From the NCBI GenBank assembly GCA_037042915.1, contig CM073202.1, forward strand, positions 2,976,001 through 3,040,000: DNA of 64,000 nt, given 5' to 3'. Within the stretch, counting starts at the first letter, position 1; each line of letters begins with the position of its first letter. Origin of the DNA: Auricularia sp. M13 (Eukaryota > Basidiomycota > Agaricomycetes > Auriculariales > Auriculariaceae). Below the pieces are notes generated by a model, which saw nothing but the letters and a program-made list of their open reading frames with translations, ran no database searches and was not told the origin of the DNA. A program made the position numbers and the translations under genes. Below are positions 21,902 to 33,858 of this stretch, in pieces.

Positions 21902-22947
21902 TCAGTCAAAAGATGAATGATTAAAAGCCGACGCGAGCTCCTCGAGAGATGGCAGACCCTGCTGCATCAACTCCTCGAATGTCGCCCACTCAGATGAGAC
22001 ATCCGTGAGTGTGTTCTGCGAGTGAGACATGTGGGAGTTGTCCGCTACTGCAGAGATAGGAGCTTCAGCGCGGGAATCGGGCTGGAAATGTTCCGGCTGC
22101 TCGGACAGAGGAGCGGACGGCATGACTCTGGGGGATTGTTGCTGGGTAGAATGCGACGTGGGCTGCGACGTCGGTGCGTAAGTCTGCGGAAGTCCCAAGT
22201 AGCTGAGCAGCGGGTCTATGTAGGTTGAATGCTTTGCAAATGGTTGCGCGCCGACAGACAAACTACGTGGCAGGCCGGGAGCGGAGCCGGCCTGTGCGGA
22301 AGACGCTATCTCCTGCATTGAGTGCCGGTGGTGAGAATCAAGGTGCCCGGTGCGTGCCTGTGGATAGGGAGACAGACGCGAGCTGTAGCGGCTGAGCTGC
22401 GCGGGCGCGGAACGGCTACGTGGAAGATGACGGGGGGTGCTTCCACTTGCGGGCAAGCTGAGGCCACCTGGATACAGTAGGGGATAGAGACTGAGATTCG
22501 GTGTAGAGTAAAAGCCTTCTGGCAGAGAACGAGCTGAGAACGAGGAACCAGGAGTGGTAGAGCGCGATGTGGACGCCGACGAAGTCAACGATGCTGGCAT
22601 CTCGAACTTCAACAACAACAACGGAACCTCGTTGGGTTTGTCGTGCACCGTGCGCATATGGCGAACGCAGTTATGCTCTTGGGAAGTCATGTAAGGGCAA
22701 AACAGACACTGGTAGCTTCTGTGGGAGTGTGAGTAATCGTGAAGAGCGCGGCAAAAAAAGAAGAAACGTACCGAGTACGCTCGTGAGTGCCCTGTACGTG
22801 TCGCTGTAAGTCGGCGCGTCTGGAGAAGCGTTTGCGGCAAGTAACGCATGGGTATTCTCCGGGGGAAGACGCGCGTTTCTGTGTCAGGAACAAGAGACTG
22901 TCAGTCAGTTTCCGAGGCCGAGAAGTGGGTCCTGCGCTCACCGGCAT
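21902..22947 (-). CDS. C2H2 zinc-finger protein with two fingers, probable transcription factor
   Basis: DNA-binding regulator type. The start ATG is at 22947. An in-frame intron (about 22941-22879) may remove the residues after Met-Pro. Finger 1 is YPCVTCRKRFSRRADLQRH plus VQGTH, C-x2-C-x12-H-x4-H. A splice within the codon after HERTR (GTACGTTTCTTC ... CACTCCCACAG) joins to finger 2, YQCLFCPYMTSQEHNCVRH plus MRTVH, also C-x2-C-x12-H-x4-H. The remaining ~250 residues are low-complexity, rich in Ser, Pro, Gln and Leu, as in activation domains. They end with an acidic/hydrophobic stretch EWATFEELMQQGLPSLEEL. The gene targets are unknown. A long promoter-like region separates it from the divergent membrane-protein gene. 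Confidence 0.85.
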
Positions 22948-24321
22948 GATGATGACGGGGTAGTATCACTGATACTTCTTCGTGAGGAAAACGGCTTGCA
23001 GGGGGAGCTGGCGCTTGTGACGGGTCGGCCAGCGCTCGACGCAGGCCCCCGTCATTTATACGACGCGGTCGTCGTCGAGGCCAATCACTTTGTCGGAGGA
23101 CCCAGGGCCAGGACGTACACAGACCACGAGGACAATGGAGCGCGATCGTTCGAGCTCCCATCGGTAGGAAATGCTGGGCTTGGACCTTCGATCACATAGA
23201 GTGGGTGAGACAAGAAGGCAAGCTTTGGTTCCAGAGGTCACTCCGGTTGAACCCCGACACCACGCACCGGCTGCTCGAGCACGCGTAAGCGTCTGAACAA
23301 TTTATCGAGGCACACGCAAGCCAGAGAGTGTGGCAAGCATTGTCTGGAGAGGTGTTGACATGCATCCTTTTGGGCCGGATTTGGACCCGCGCAAGACCCG
23401 TGCACTGCCAACGGCCACAAAGTACCACGACGCCACAAAGCAGGTAGTGACCGTCGCCAACCACGGTGAATTTCCCAATGCTATGCAAATAGTTGCTGTG
23501 TTATGGACCGGGATTGAATTGGGTATTTGAGCAGGGTACGAGTACGGGCTCAATCGCCGCGGTTTAAAAGACGGTAAGTACTGTACACCGAACGGATGCC
23601 TGGAAAACAAGAAGCGGCCGATTTAGATGCTTGCCTGAAAGTATGGACTGAATCCCTGCTCCGAGTAGCGACCTCAGCGCTGCTGGCGGCTGCACTGCGT
23701 CGCGTTCAACATGTACCTGCGCATCGGCGTGCACCTTTTCGGAAAGCCTTCCGCAACGGAGAGCGCGTCCCAATCTTTTCAGACGCCCTCGCCATGTCTT
23801 GAGCGCAATGAGCGAAGTCCTCGGGCGCCATTTATGTATGTCTCGGAGGATTTTGAGTAAGCTGTTGCCGCCGCGTGAATGTCGAACCCCAAATTGTGCC
23901 AATGCCATGCCATCCAATGGGAGGTCTTGGCCTCTGTGAATAGTAAAGACGATCAATTTGTCAGACAAGAGCTTACTAGACGAGAGCGGACGAGTACCAG
24001 ACGAGGGTCGATGTCAATCACGGCAACCGAGCTGCTAGAGCGCTTCTGTCAAAACCGTTCGGGGTGCGCTATGCGCACAAGTCCTCTGGACATACCGCAA
24101 CCTATAGCGCTTGTGGCCGCCGTAAGCAGACCTAACGTCTTGCGCCGAACCAGTCGGATTCGATCAAAGTCGGACTTGGAATACCTGAGCGCCTTTCTTC
24201 TGCGCCAATCACTGCGTTTCAGCATGCTTGGGCGCTGTCCTGGACGCCTGTGCCTGTGTGATTCTTGCGGCGCTATCCGTGCAGTGCTGGCCCGACCGTC
24301 TTTGCCATTCATCTTCATACC
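22948..24321. other. Intergenic region between divergent genes
   Basis: About 1.4 kb lies between the start of the C2H2 gene and the start of the membrane-protein gene at 24322. Several frames are open, including a 134-codon minus frame at 23564-23968, but none shows family-like motifs. A TTTAAAAGACGG near 23564 could be a TATA-like element. I see no RNA gene or mobile element here. Confidence 0.4.
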
Positions 24322-26028
24322 ATGTCCTTGACGGTCAAGGTTATCATTGACGATGGTGCGTCTTCAGCATGGACTCCCGTCCACTAGGACTCACACACGC
24401 GCTTAGTGTGCCCCCTGATTCAGTATAGCGGGTCCTGGAGGACCGGTTCTCAAGTCAATGATCCATATCATGCCTCGTACGTGCAACGACACAGTTTGCT
24501 TCGAACCAGAATTGACCATCTGGCCAGCTATTCAGATGATGGCACCTTTACACTTACGCAGTCCAACTCAGCTTTCGCCACGATTAATTTCAATGGGACC
24601 GACATCACGGTCTATGGTGCGAAGCGCGGGAATCACAACCGATACACCATGTCCATCGGTGAGTGACGATGCAGTACCGGAAAATGAGATGTTGACGCGT
24701 ATTACTGTAGATGGCAAAGTGACCACTCTGGACGGACAATCTACGTCTGGAGAGACTTTTGGGCAGACGCTCTTCGACGCATCGAATCTGGCTAATGGTC
24801 CTCATACGCTCATCATACGCGATGCATCGACGAATCCCGACGCAGATCAATCTTATTTCGACATTGACTACGTGAGCCTTTCTCGGAGGATCCCTACCAG
24901 CACTCACCGACATCTAGGTTGTGATTACGACGAAGGTAGTAATGCGGCGCTTGCTTATATTTCCCGGTTGCTGATGTGTTACCAGGTTGAAGGCGCTAAG
25001 AGTGTCCAACTCGGGGATACAGACGACGCTTTCTCATACGGTCCCAACGGTGCGACGTGGAACACGAACCCGGACCAGGTTTCAAGCTTCAGTGGCGCCA
25101 ACGGCCAGTATGTTTTGTGTCCGTCATATTGCCGACTTCAGCTGAGAGCGCTGTGTGCCTCTAGTTCAACCGGTAGCGCGGGGGCGACTGCTACATTGAG
25201 CTTCACCGGATCCGCCGTTGATATTTTCGGACTCGTCTGCACTACATGTGGACAATATGCGGTCTCCGTGGATAACGGGGCCCCTGTGACGCTGAGCGCG
25301 TTCAACACATATTGGACGAAACCGAAGACGCTGCTCTACATGGCTCGCGGGCTTAACGATGGTCCTCATCAAATCACGCTGTCCAACCTTCCCGGGGGTA
25401 ACGGAACGACGCTCAACATCGATTATGCCGTTGTCTAGTGCGTGTTTGCTCATGTTAAGGCAGGAGCGTTTTGTTCTGATGGACATGTTTCGCAGCGGTT
25501 CAAACCCAGTAGGTGTCCTCGGAAACACCGGTGGCAGCGGAAGTGCTATTAGCACCGGTTCGAGCTCTGGCGCAGCCGCAGCTGCTAGCGATACCAGCAG
25601 CAGCTCTCCTCAATCGCAGAATGTAGACAACAATTCCTCTGATGGGTGCGTCTTCTGCCTCGTTAGCAATCACTCCTGAGCTCAACATGCTGTCCCGCAG
25701 CGTCCCGGTCGGCGCTGTTGTCGGTGCCGTACTGGGCGGCTTGGCCTTCGCCATCTTGAGCCTGGCGCTCATCTTGTATCTTGTGAAAAGACGCAAGATA
25801 CGGCGACTAGATCGCCTGAATCCGCTGTCTCCTGTTGCGCCGCCAGTGTCGCAGTTCTCGATTCAACCTTTCCATATGGCGCCGGTTTCGCAAATAGGAG
25901 GAGCTGGACACGCTCAGAGCCCGTTCGAATCAACCGTGGTCAGCAGCAGCTCCGGGGCTACGCCGCCTGACTATGCATCCGCGACCAGCACGAGACGTCA
26001 CCCTGTTGCTAACCCGCGCAAGAGTTAG
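24322..26028 (+). CDS. Single-pass membrane protein with two extracellular beta-sandwich-like repeats
   Basis: This is a common but unnamed agaricomycete family. The ATG at 24322 (MSLTVKVIIDD) is followed by a short intron, then CPLIQYSGSWRTGS. Repeat 1 includes DGTFTLTQSNSAFATINFNG, TDITVYGAKRGNHNRYTMSI, TLDGQSTSGETFGQTLFDAS, LANGPHTLIIRDAS and YFDIDYV. Repeat 2 has the same plan: DTDDAFSYGPNGATWNTN, TATLSFTGSAVDIFGLVC, QYAVSVDNGAPVTLSAFN, LNDGPHQITLSNLPGGNG and LNIDYAVV. A Ser/Gly/Ala-rich stalk then leads to one membrane helix (VPVGAVVGAVLGGLAFAILS LALILYLV), a KRRKIRR stop-transfer and a Ser/Pro-rich tail ending at 26028. There is no obvious cleavable signal peptide, as is usual for the family. 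About seven introns can be joined in frame. Ligand unknown; a carbohydrate or cell-wall role is a guess. Confidence 0.8.
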
Positions 26029-26315
26029 TCGGCGGAATAACTTGAACATGCGCCCTGCGTTAATGAGGACGATTCTCAATCCGGAATTCATGGACCTTAT
26101 TATGATAATTTTGGCATCCTTTTCGTACTCACACTCGAATTGGTTTGTAGCTTCGACGTAATAGACACTAGGATATGATCACTTTAGAGCACGGATCGCG
26201 CGACTACAGTGGGCATTGGGGACTAGGGACTGGGAGTCGAAGATACGGAGGATTGCGAATATCTCGTCAGTCTACATCAGCGGCAATGTCTCAGAAGTTC
26301 GTGTGCGAAGGCATC

Positions 26316-26526
26316 TTTAATTCTGGCCCTCGACCTTCGGTCCAGGGATCTTGCGGAGCGGCGAGCGCGTGTGGCGTCAGTAGGTCCACGCAATGCTCCC
26401 CACCTGGTATGCGAGGAGTCACCCCGCCGCTGCGAGCGCAAGCTGGATCCAATCGAGGTATCCGACGGGGTTCGCTGCGAGTGAGAGCAGCGCCTCGTGG
26501 TTCACGCAGAGCACGTTGAGAGTCAT
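26316..26526 (-). pseudogene. Relic of the 5' end of a cytochrome P450 gene
   Basis: From an ATG at 26524-26526 the minus strand reads MTLNVLCVNHEALLSLAANP, then VGYLDWIQLALAAAG, a stop (TGA), LLAYQVGSIAWTY, a second stop, then RHTRSPLRKIPGPKVEGQN and a third stop. A hydrophobic anchor followed by a basic stretch and the KIPGP proline hinge is the N-terminal plan of microsomal fungal P450s. The stops fall where intact homologues have coding sequence, and no intron-sized gap bridges them. I find no I-helix, ExxR or heme-binding motif elsewhere in the window, so only the first ~65 codons remain. Confidence 0.7.
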
Positions 26527-26966
26527 AGTGAGACTGAGCTTGTGAGTGTTTCCTGAGACCTGAGAGATTGAGAGAGCTTTCCGAAGGACTGAACAGCGCC
26601 TTTATCCTTGGGACCATGTCGAGATATTGTACTGGGACCTGGAAACATAACGACACCGTGATTTATGAGCATGACGTCTGGATGTATTGGCGACTTAGCA
26701 ATCGCAAGGAACAGACGATGCGGAGTGTGACTACGAGCGAGACTGTGAACGAGACATTCACGCTGGGTTTTGTGTCAACGTGAGAGGACAAACCATGTAG
26801 AATATATACCACGGACAGGACTTGTGTGGACAGGAATGAAGTTCGATGGAGAACTCGCAGCCTGATCCAGGCGTTCTTCGTCAAGAAATTGTTTGTTCTT
26901 GCTGAGCAAGCATCCGACTGATCGCCGGTCGGCCCCGGAAGAATCCCCGGTGCTCCTCAACCAACC

Positions 26967-27573
26967 ATGATGCAGGCGGATTCAGGACACCGACACTTTA
27001 GGAGCACTACAACAAGTAGTGTCGATAGTACCGCTGCTCAAGCCCTCGAGACGTACTCGATCAAGGGCCATGCTAAAGGTGTCTGCGCCACGTTCCCTTG
27101 CAACCCTCAACTCCGAACTCATTCGTCTGACGCACTGACAGTGCACATACGTTTCAAAGCCATCGGCAACGCGCCAATTATGAAGAAGAATCTATACCAG
27201 ATCAGCGCGTCGAACCCTTTCCAGGCCATCGTCCGCTTCTTGCGCAAAGAACTGAATTGGAAGCAACGCGAACCGTTGGTGCGGTCATCTCATGAACCCT
27301 TGCTATCTATGCTATTTCTTACCCTTGAACTTAGTTTACTTATATCAACTCATCCTTTTGTCCTGTGCCCGATGATACGGTCGCGAACCTTTATAAGGTC
27401 AGCAACGGAACCCGGTGTGAGCAAGTTCGCTTTGCTCACGGCCGACGTATCTCGCAGATGTTCCAGACAGACGGTCATTTGATCGTGAACTACAGGTGCG
27501 ACTGAAATGTCCAAGCCAAGTCTTTTCGGAATATCCTGATGCTGTGTTCAGTACCACACCTGCTTGGGGTTGA
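26967..27573 (+). CDS. ATG12: ATG12, ubiquitin-like autophagy protein
   Basis: Atg12 is conjugated through its C-terminal Gly to Atg5 and, with Atg16, helps attach Atg8 to phosphatidylethanolamine during autophagosome growth. Five exons join in frame: [18 protein letters not shown] to [23 protein letters not shown] to [40 protein letters not shown]; and TTPAWG with the stop at 27571-27573. The ubiquitin-fold core ([44 protein letters not shown]) and the invariant C-terminal Trp-Gly are diagnostic. Last intron: 27496-27551. The length (about 130 residues) suits a fungal Atg12 with a short N-terminal extension. Essentially certain family call; no paralogue seen in the window. Confidence 0.95.
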
Positions 27574-28358
27574 GGTCGTCAGGTTTCACGTCCGCGCACA
27601 TCACTTCCTATCTCTTTCGATCTATTTTTCTCTTCGAGCCTCGGGGTTCCTTGTATAACGTATAACTAACGGCGTGTCCGAGGTACGATTGGTTGTCTTA
27701 TTCCGCGACCACATGTACCAATGGAATATTTTCAGCTATGAGTCGGCTCGCATGCTTCGCGTCGTTCACACAAGGCAGCTACGGTCTCTGGGCTACGGGC
27801 ATTTGGACCTCGACTCAGGGGTCTCCACGTCGCATTTTGCGACGCTTAGTCTTCCGGTGTTACTCCCGCCACCAACCGCCCCTTCGCCTCTCTGGAGTGA
27901 GCCTGCTGCGCTGTCGCGGACATGAATCCCGCCAGTGTACGGAGTATCGCTCGGTCTCACTGGATAATTTTCGATCGTGATGTAATGCCTTCGAGTTCAG
28001 CCTGAAAACATCCGCGACAAGGCGCTCGATCGACTCTTCGTGCTCTGCGTCATGTCGCGTTCCCCGATTTGCTCCACTACTTACATACCACTCGCCTTCG
28101 CTCGAAGTCTCTGGAAGTCGTCTGAAGACCCGGCCGGAGTCGTCGTCGTCATTGGAGGTGTCATTCGTTTCCCAGCGGGCTGTGGCCGCGACTCGGAGCG
28201 TCCCGTCGGGTAGCTCAGTCAGATTCATTGTGCGCGATCGCGCGCTGCGGTGGAGCCGACACGGAATCGCCAGATTCTGACCGCATGGCCTGCTCGTATA
28301 TATTCTCGACACTCGACACTCTTCTCTGCTCCTTCCACCGCACCTGCCTTCACCCAAC

Positions 28359-29790
28359 ATGCGTCATTTCTCTGCTCTTGTGTCACTCGCTGCCGCCGCA
28401 TTGCCCATCGCGGTTCACGCGTCTCTCGCACCCATGCCCGGTCTCAAATACCGCCAGGAGGAAGCGTCATTGTCCAGCGTGTCTGAGTCTCCGTCGGCGA
28501 CCACATCGGGGACGGTCTCGGCTACACTGACGAGCGAGGTCGCGACGACTACTCAGGACTCAGACGGCGCATCAGAGTCCCAGCTCCAGACTACGGGAAC
28601 GCCTCTGCCTTCTCCGCCTGCCCTGTTGAAGCCAGACGGAGGCATCGGTTTTAACGATACCCCGACATACAAAGTATGTTTGTCTGCATTTCTTGCAAAC
28701 CCTATGCATTACTTACCCATTCATCAGGCAAAATCAGACTTCGACCGCGAGAGCTTGTATCTGGGGCTTCACCAGGAGCTCATCGAACTCGACCTCTTCC
28801 GCTTTGCTCTACAGAACTTTTCGCGTGAAGATTTCAACGCGTCCGGTCTTGGCGACGATGATTTATACCTCCTCGACTTCATGGCGCAGCAGGAGGTCGG
28901 ACACGCAACGCTGATAAGCAGCATGATCGATCTCAACAGTACGTTGTCTTCCGTCCCTTTCTTCCCTGCGCTGACAGACTCTACAGCCACGGCGCCGTAC
29001 AACTGCACGTACAGCTACCCATTCACCACCGTGCGCGAGTTCATCGACTTCTCGCGCCTTGTCACGCGCTACGGCGAGTCGGGGACGATCGGCTTCCTCG
29101 GCCACATGGACGCGCAGGACTCGGCGTCGCTGATCAACGACGCCATTCAAACCGAGGGTCGTCAGCAGCTCATCTTCCGCCAATGGGAGGGCTTGTTCCC
29201 CATGCCCTTCTGGTTCACGACGAGCATCACGCAGAGCATGCAGTGGACGCTGCTCGCGCCGTACATCGCCACATGTCCCGCGGACACGCCGCCCGTCAAG
29301 TGGACGGCGTTCCCCAAGCTTAACATTCTCGTAAGCATTCTTTGACACTCATTCCCGCCGCAGTTCACTGATACTGTTCGCGCAGAACAATCCGTCGCTG
29401 CTCGAGTTGAACCAGACGTCGGACGTTAGCAGCAACGAAACTGCCGTCACCGCCGAAGGCCGCGAAATTTCGCTTTCCTGGGATGCGCCGGGGCAGGCGA
29501 CGGGTTGGAACAGCAGTTTCACGACCGCTAGCCTCGCCACTGGCGCGCCGCAGTGGGTTGCCTGGATATCGCAGCTCAACACGACATATACGCCGCTCAC
29601 CGATGTCGACGGCAACACCGGGAAAACGCTGCAGCCGGGCGGCGGGGTGTACGGAAATGACACTGCGCCGCTGCTCAATGGCACGGTGTACGTCGCCATT
29701 ACGGATGCCGACGTCTATGTTACGCCGTACAACTTGAGCCAGATCGAAAGCCATATCATCGCTGGACCTGCTCTGTACAACGTCGGCTAG
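28359..29790 (+). CDS. Rds1-like stress protein with ferritin-like domain (secreted)
   Basis: Proteins of this family carry a ferritin-like four-helix bundle and in fission yeast are induced by starvation and other stress; the biochemical role is unsettled. The signal peptide is MRHFSALVSLAAAALPIAVHA, followed by a Ser/Thr-rich linker. The ferritin-like part starts after the first intron (from 28673): SDFDRESLYLGLHQELIELD, then DDLYLLDFMAQQEVGHATLI. These give the E...ExxH-type metal ligands expected. Next come TTVREFIDFSRLVTRYGESG and QRQWEGLFPMPFWF-like segments (QLIFRQWEGLFPMPFWFTTS), then a C-terminal beta-rich region with several NxT/S sites. The stop is at 29788-29790. Introns near 28673-28728, 28940-28992 and 29330-29386 keep frame. 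A TATA-like TATATATTC lies near 28293, about 65 bp upstream of the ATG. Model looks intact. Confidence 0.87.
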
Positions 29791-30145
29791 ACTATACTCG
29801 CATGCATTAAATCATAATGTACATATTAGAAATGAACCAATTGCTTAGACTTGACTTGTCTATGTTACAATATCTTCCACGACCGGTCAAAAAAGTGCCC
29901 GAACAAAAGCGTAAGTTTAACAGTTGTCAACAGGCGCTGTTTCTCTCCGAGCACAAACTGCGTTACTGAGTTAAGGTCTTAACTGCGATGCCATCAAACT
30001 ATCCGAGATTCTTCCCGTTGATTTGTCAGCAGAACGAAGGTGCACGGCGCAGCAGAATGATACTTGATATCAGAGAAATACAGGACCTCGTTCCACGTGA
30101 CCTCAGATAGATACATGTAGCACAATAACTGCCGGGTAAGGGATT

Positions 30146-32165
30146 CTACTGCGATGCAACTTGCACGAGCTGCCCGCCGTCCTCCGGCCCCGGGCAGATT
30201 ATGTCGCGGGTATGCATCGTGAGCCTCGGGCGTAAACGGTCTGTGGTGGTGGTAGAGCCTTCCGGAGAAGGTGCCTCAACGCCAGAGATGCGCGCGACAG
30301 TCTGCGAGGACGAACGAGACCTCTTGACGGCCGCACTGGCTGGATTACCAAAGCAGTTCTTGAAGAGACTGACTTCCGTGTTGTAGATGTCAAATTTGAG
30401 ATTTTTGTCGAAGATGCCCTTGATGGAGCCGTCGGCGCCGGCGGCAATGTCGATGCCGCCGTCCAGCGTGACGCAGCCGCTTGCAGCGGCGCCTGTGGTG
30501 GTCACCTGGAGCCCGAGCGTTGCGGATACGTCGGCGTCGAGGTAGACATCGGCCTCTGCGAGCCCGTCGAGAACGTTGATGCCAAACAAGACCTTCGGCA
30601 CTATATGGCCCGTGAGCTGACCGTTGACCTCGGCAGTGGGGTTGATGTAAACGTCCAGAGCTGTTCTCAGCGGTGCGCGTCAGTTAGACTCAATGGCAAT
30701 CTGGTTGCTGAGAAACGGACGTGTTTGTGCGGCAACCGCCTGCGCGACGGACTGGCCTTGACTTGGCGGGAATACGAGGGAGACCGTCGGGAAGGTCCAC
30801 TTTGCACCGGTTTTCAGCTGTGCATCGAACAAGCTCAGCACCTGGGTCTGCGGATCGTCATACGAAGAGTGCAATCAGTCTCACCGATGCCTGGACGCCG
30901 AGATCGGCGCTGAGTTGCCCGTTGATGATAAACTGAGGTCCGAGCGTGATGATCCTGAGGAACGATTTCGTGAGGTCAATAACAGGGTAACTCTGCATGC
31001 GCCCTAAGCGGCAGTGCACGTACCCGGAAATGCTCAGATGAGGGAGATCTTGGGAGAACAGCTGCACAGAGCCCGTGTCAAAGGTGCCCGTGACGCTCGC
31101 GTCCACGTTGAATTCCGCAAATGCATCGCCACTCAGAGCTGCAACCGCATCTCAGAATTGGCAAACTCCAGGACCGCGTTACGGCCGCGTTGCTTACTCG
31201 AGGTGAGAGCGAGGTGTTTGATCTTCGGCGGGAAGATGGAGCCAGAAACGGTGTACCCGAAGGCTACCTGGGCATCGACGCCGACGTCCAGGTCGGCCTT
31301 TAAGTGGGCATCAACGCCGATGCCACCGTTGGCGGGACATTCGAAGCTTTCGTCAAGCAGAGTGAACGTCTTCGAGAGGTTGATGGGCGGGGCATTGCTG
31401 GATCCGCTCTTGCTGAAACGGGGCTCGACCACTGGCAGGCGTTTCCTGTTACGCGATTGGATGCGCGGCGCTGAGCGGGCCGTTGAGTTCGTTGGAACGT
31501 TGGATGCGGTGGCAACGAAGGTGATGGGGGCTTTGGACTTGCTGTACGGGGAATAAGTTCCAGATGTTGATAGCAGGCAACGTCAGAATTGGACGACGTA
31601 CGAAGAGGGTCTCTTGAAGTCGTAATCCAGCTCGACGACGTGCACGGTATGACCTGCCCGCTTTTCATTCAGGGCAGGCTTCGTCCAGGCAACTACACGC
31701 GCAAATGGGCCAGTACCACACTGTTCTAACAGTCAGGATCTCTGGAAAGAATGAGATGTACGCAGGACACACGTTCTGCGGAAGCCTGACAATCTTATCG
31801 ACGGCGCCGCCTTTGAGGACATGCTCGCAATGGCGTGCTTGTGCCGGATTACCGGAGCAAGTGATCTCGACCTTGTGAGCGCCGCGCGACCATGCGGGGT
31901 CACAGCCTGAGATTTGCCATCCTGCTGCAGAGGTGATGTCCGAGAGAGACGTCTCTGGACCGTTCTGCCCGGCGCGTCAGTGATTTCAACATAACCAGCG
32001 GTGTACTTTCGAGCTTACCAGAATCAATGAAGAGAATGCAGTGCTCTTTCCGTCTCCAGAGTCGTGCGAGCATGTACCCGTCACACATGGCCTGCTCCAG
32101 TCGTTGGCCGCGAAGACGGCGATGGGGTGAAGAGCGACGAGAACGGCTCTGACGAGATAGAGCAT
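30146..32165 (-). CDS. Large secreted beta-rich protein of a basidiomycete-specific family (DUF7223-like)
   Basis: The ATG at 32163-32165 starts a signal peptide (MLYLVRAVLVALHPIAVFAA). Recognisable blocks then follow: CVTGTCSHDSGDGKSTAFSS, SLSDITSAAGWQISGCDP, CEHVLKGGAVDKIVRLPQN, VAWTKPALNEKRAGHTVHVV, INLSKTFTLLDESFECPANG, VDAHLKADLDVGVDAQVAFG, TVSGSIFPPKIKHLAL, ITLGPQFIINGQLSADLGVQ, a long repetitive region of alternating hydrophobic and small residues (LAEADVYLDADVSATLGLQV), GCVTLDGGIDIAAGADGSIK and EVSLFKNCFG. The C-terminal tail is Ser/Thr-rich and ends at 30146. The layout matches a family I know from agaricomycetes as having a Cys-rich N-terminal module and DUF7223-type repeats. No enzyme motif is visible. 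Many short introns are needed and I did not verify each join; function unknown, probably cell surface or secreted. Confidence 0.7.
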
Positions 32166-32623
32166 GGCTAACTGCAATGAAAGGAGAGGAGGAGCTGGAG
32201 CTCAATAGGAGGAACTGGGAGAACGAATGGTGAGCTGTGGTCCAGTGCAACCTCGCACGATATAAAGCTTCGCTGACCCTTGACATTCTGATGGTTTTTG
32301 AGGCGGTGACGAGAACATTGTGCATGCAGATCAATTCCTGGATGCCTTGGTTGGGTGCGCGACGTGAGGCAGACCGATGGATAGGTTGTTGGTGCCTCCA
32401 GAGCGGGCCAGACGCCGCACAGCCAATTTTCGCCAATGACAGTTTCCGACTTGGTGGACCTTCTTCAGCAAAGCTTTTCACCCGAGTTCCATTGCTTGAT
32501 TTGACAGGCTTTAAGGCCACTCAGCGTGCACCCGCTATCGGCTTTGCTGTGGCAGTGGTCTGGAAGCAAACGCGTGTATTGTCGGAGCTTCGGCACCTAC
32601 TCCTCCTTGGCCCGGTCTTCGCT

Positions 32624-33537
32624 CATGTCAATAACAAATGCTTTTCCTGCAAACGAGGCGCGTTTGAGCAAACGAGGCGCGTTTGAGAAAGAATACAAAC
32701 GATGCGCGCGATGCAAGGCCGCTCTCTACTGCGTCAGTTCATTGCTCTGCCCCTACTGCGACCAGCTGATGCGCGCAGAACGCGGAATGCCGGAAGCGTG
32801 TTGGGCAGCGCACAAGAAGTACTGCCAGCCCTCCACTGTCTGGTATGACAAATACCGCCGTTAATTCTTTATGTTACACATCAGCCAGTCGTCTGTAATC
32901 TGGGGCTGAAAGAGCGCTTGGTAGGCTGCAAGGACAAGCTGATGCACCAAGGCGAGCTACAGCTGGTTACTTGGACTGGCGTAGAGGTCAATACTGGGAT
33001 GAAACGCGGATGGGGTGCCGGGGGAGTCGAGGACGGCGAAGACCGCGAAAAGAGCTTTCGCGAGGAATATCAGAGCAACGAGGAGCGCTACTTTGAAGCT
33101 TGCCCATCGGCGTTTCGCTGGACTTGCTGCGGTATAGTGGGGTATTCGAAGCTTGGATGCGAGCACCAGGGTGACAAAAGGTACCCAAATCCGCAACCCT
33201 GCACCTGCGACTTCTGTGTGTTAGTGCTCTCTTTCAACGATTTCATACCCGTCACTGATCTTTTGTCAGTATGGGGAAGCCGCTTCCAAGTAGTATTTTT
33301 CACGAGAAGAGCATCTGGAGGCATGGTCTGCAGTTCTGCAGAGGTCCGGATCCTCGGTGTGTCTTCTCGTTGCCCGCGGTGAATATTATATCTCACATCG
33401 AATGTAGGTCATATAATCCTGTGTTGGGTGTCATGGCTGTTCAATTGTTTCTCGTTCTGCTATGGGCATGGCTTTGTAGTTCGCAATTAATTGCTTCATC
33501 ATCATCTGCCTCATCCTCATCGCATGCTCGTATCTAA
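32624..33537 (+). pseudogene. MYND zinc-finger gene, first tandem copy, frame-broken
   Basis: Paralogue of the gene at 33859-34614. Zinc-ligand blocks NKCFSCKRGAFE, YKRCARCKAALYC, NAEC and AAHKKYCQPSTVWYDKYR are all present but not in one frame. A 19-bp unit (CAAACGAGGCGCGTTTGAG) is repeated in tandem at 32650-32668 and 32669-32687. The extra copy shifts the frame into a stop seven codons on; dropping one copy restores FEKEYKRC. A second lesion, one base missing near 32791-32797 relative to the sister copy (TGCCGGAAGCG against TGCCAGGCCAAG), breaks the last zinc pair. The downstream domain (GCKDKLMHQGELQLVTWTG ... FRWTCCGIVG..KLGCEH..PCTCDFC) and the final exon to GPDPR are intact. The sister's stop codon reads TGT here, so the frame runs on to 33537. 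No in-frame ATG matches the sister's start. Confidence 0.75.
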
Positions 33538-33858
33538 CACTATGTTGCCAAGCGTGTCTATATAGACTACTTTATAATCGATCTGTTTCTAGTGGAAGGC
33601 GTCATTCCTCGCAAAAGCTTGGTTGAAAAGCCTGTTCAAGCCATGACCGCCTCATTTGACTGCCAATTGATTGTCCTGATGGTTTATTCTTCCGAGATAG
33701 ACATCACGTAAAACATCTCTACTGTTCAGTGTTCGCGCACGTTGCGTCGCACTAGTTTCTTTCAAATCACCTGTTGTGATGTATACCGGATACTAACCCG
33801 TCACTCATCGGAGCTTCGGAAGCAAACGCTTTTTTCTCACGCACACTAGCCATTCTGA

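Noticed and set aside
26967-27482. Single-exon 171-codon protein
   Set aside because: The uninterrupted frame reads through introns; spliced exons give a complete ATG12 ending in Trp-Gly.
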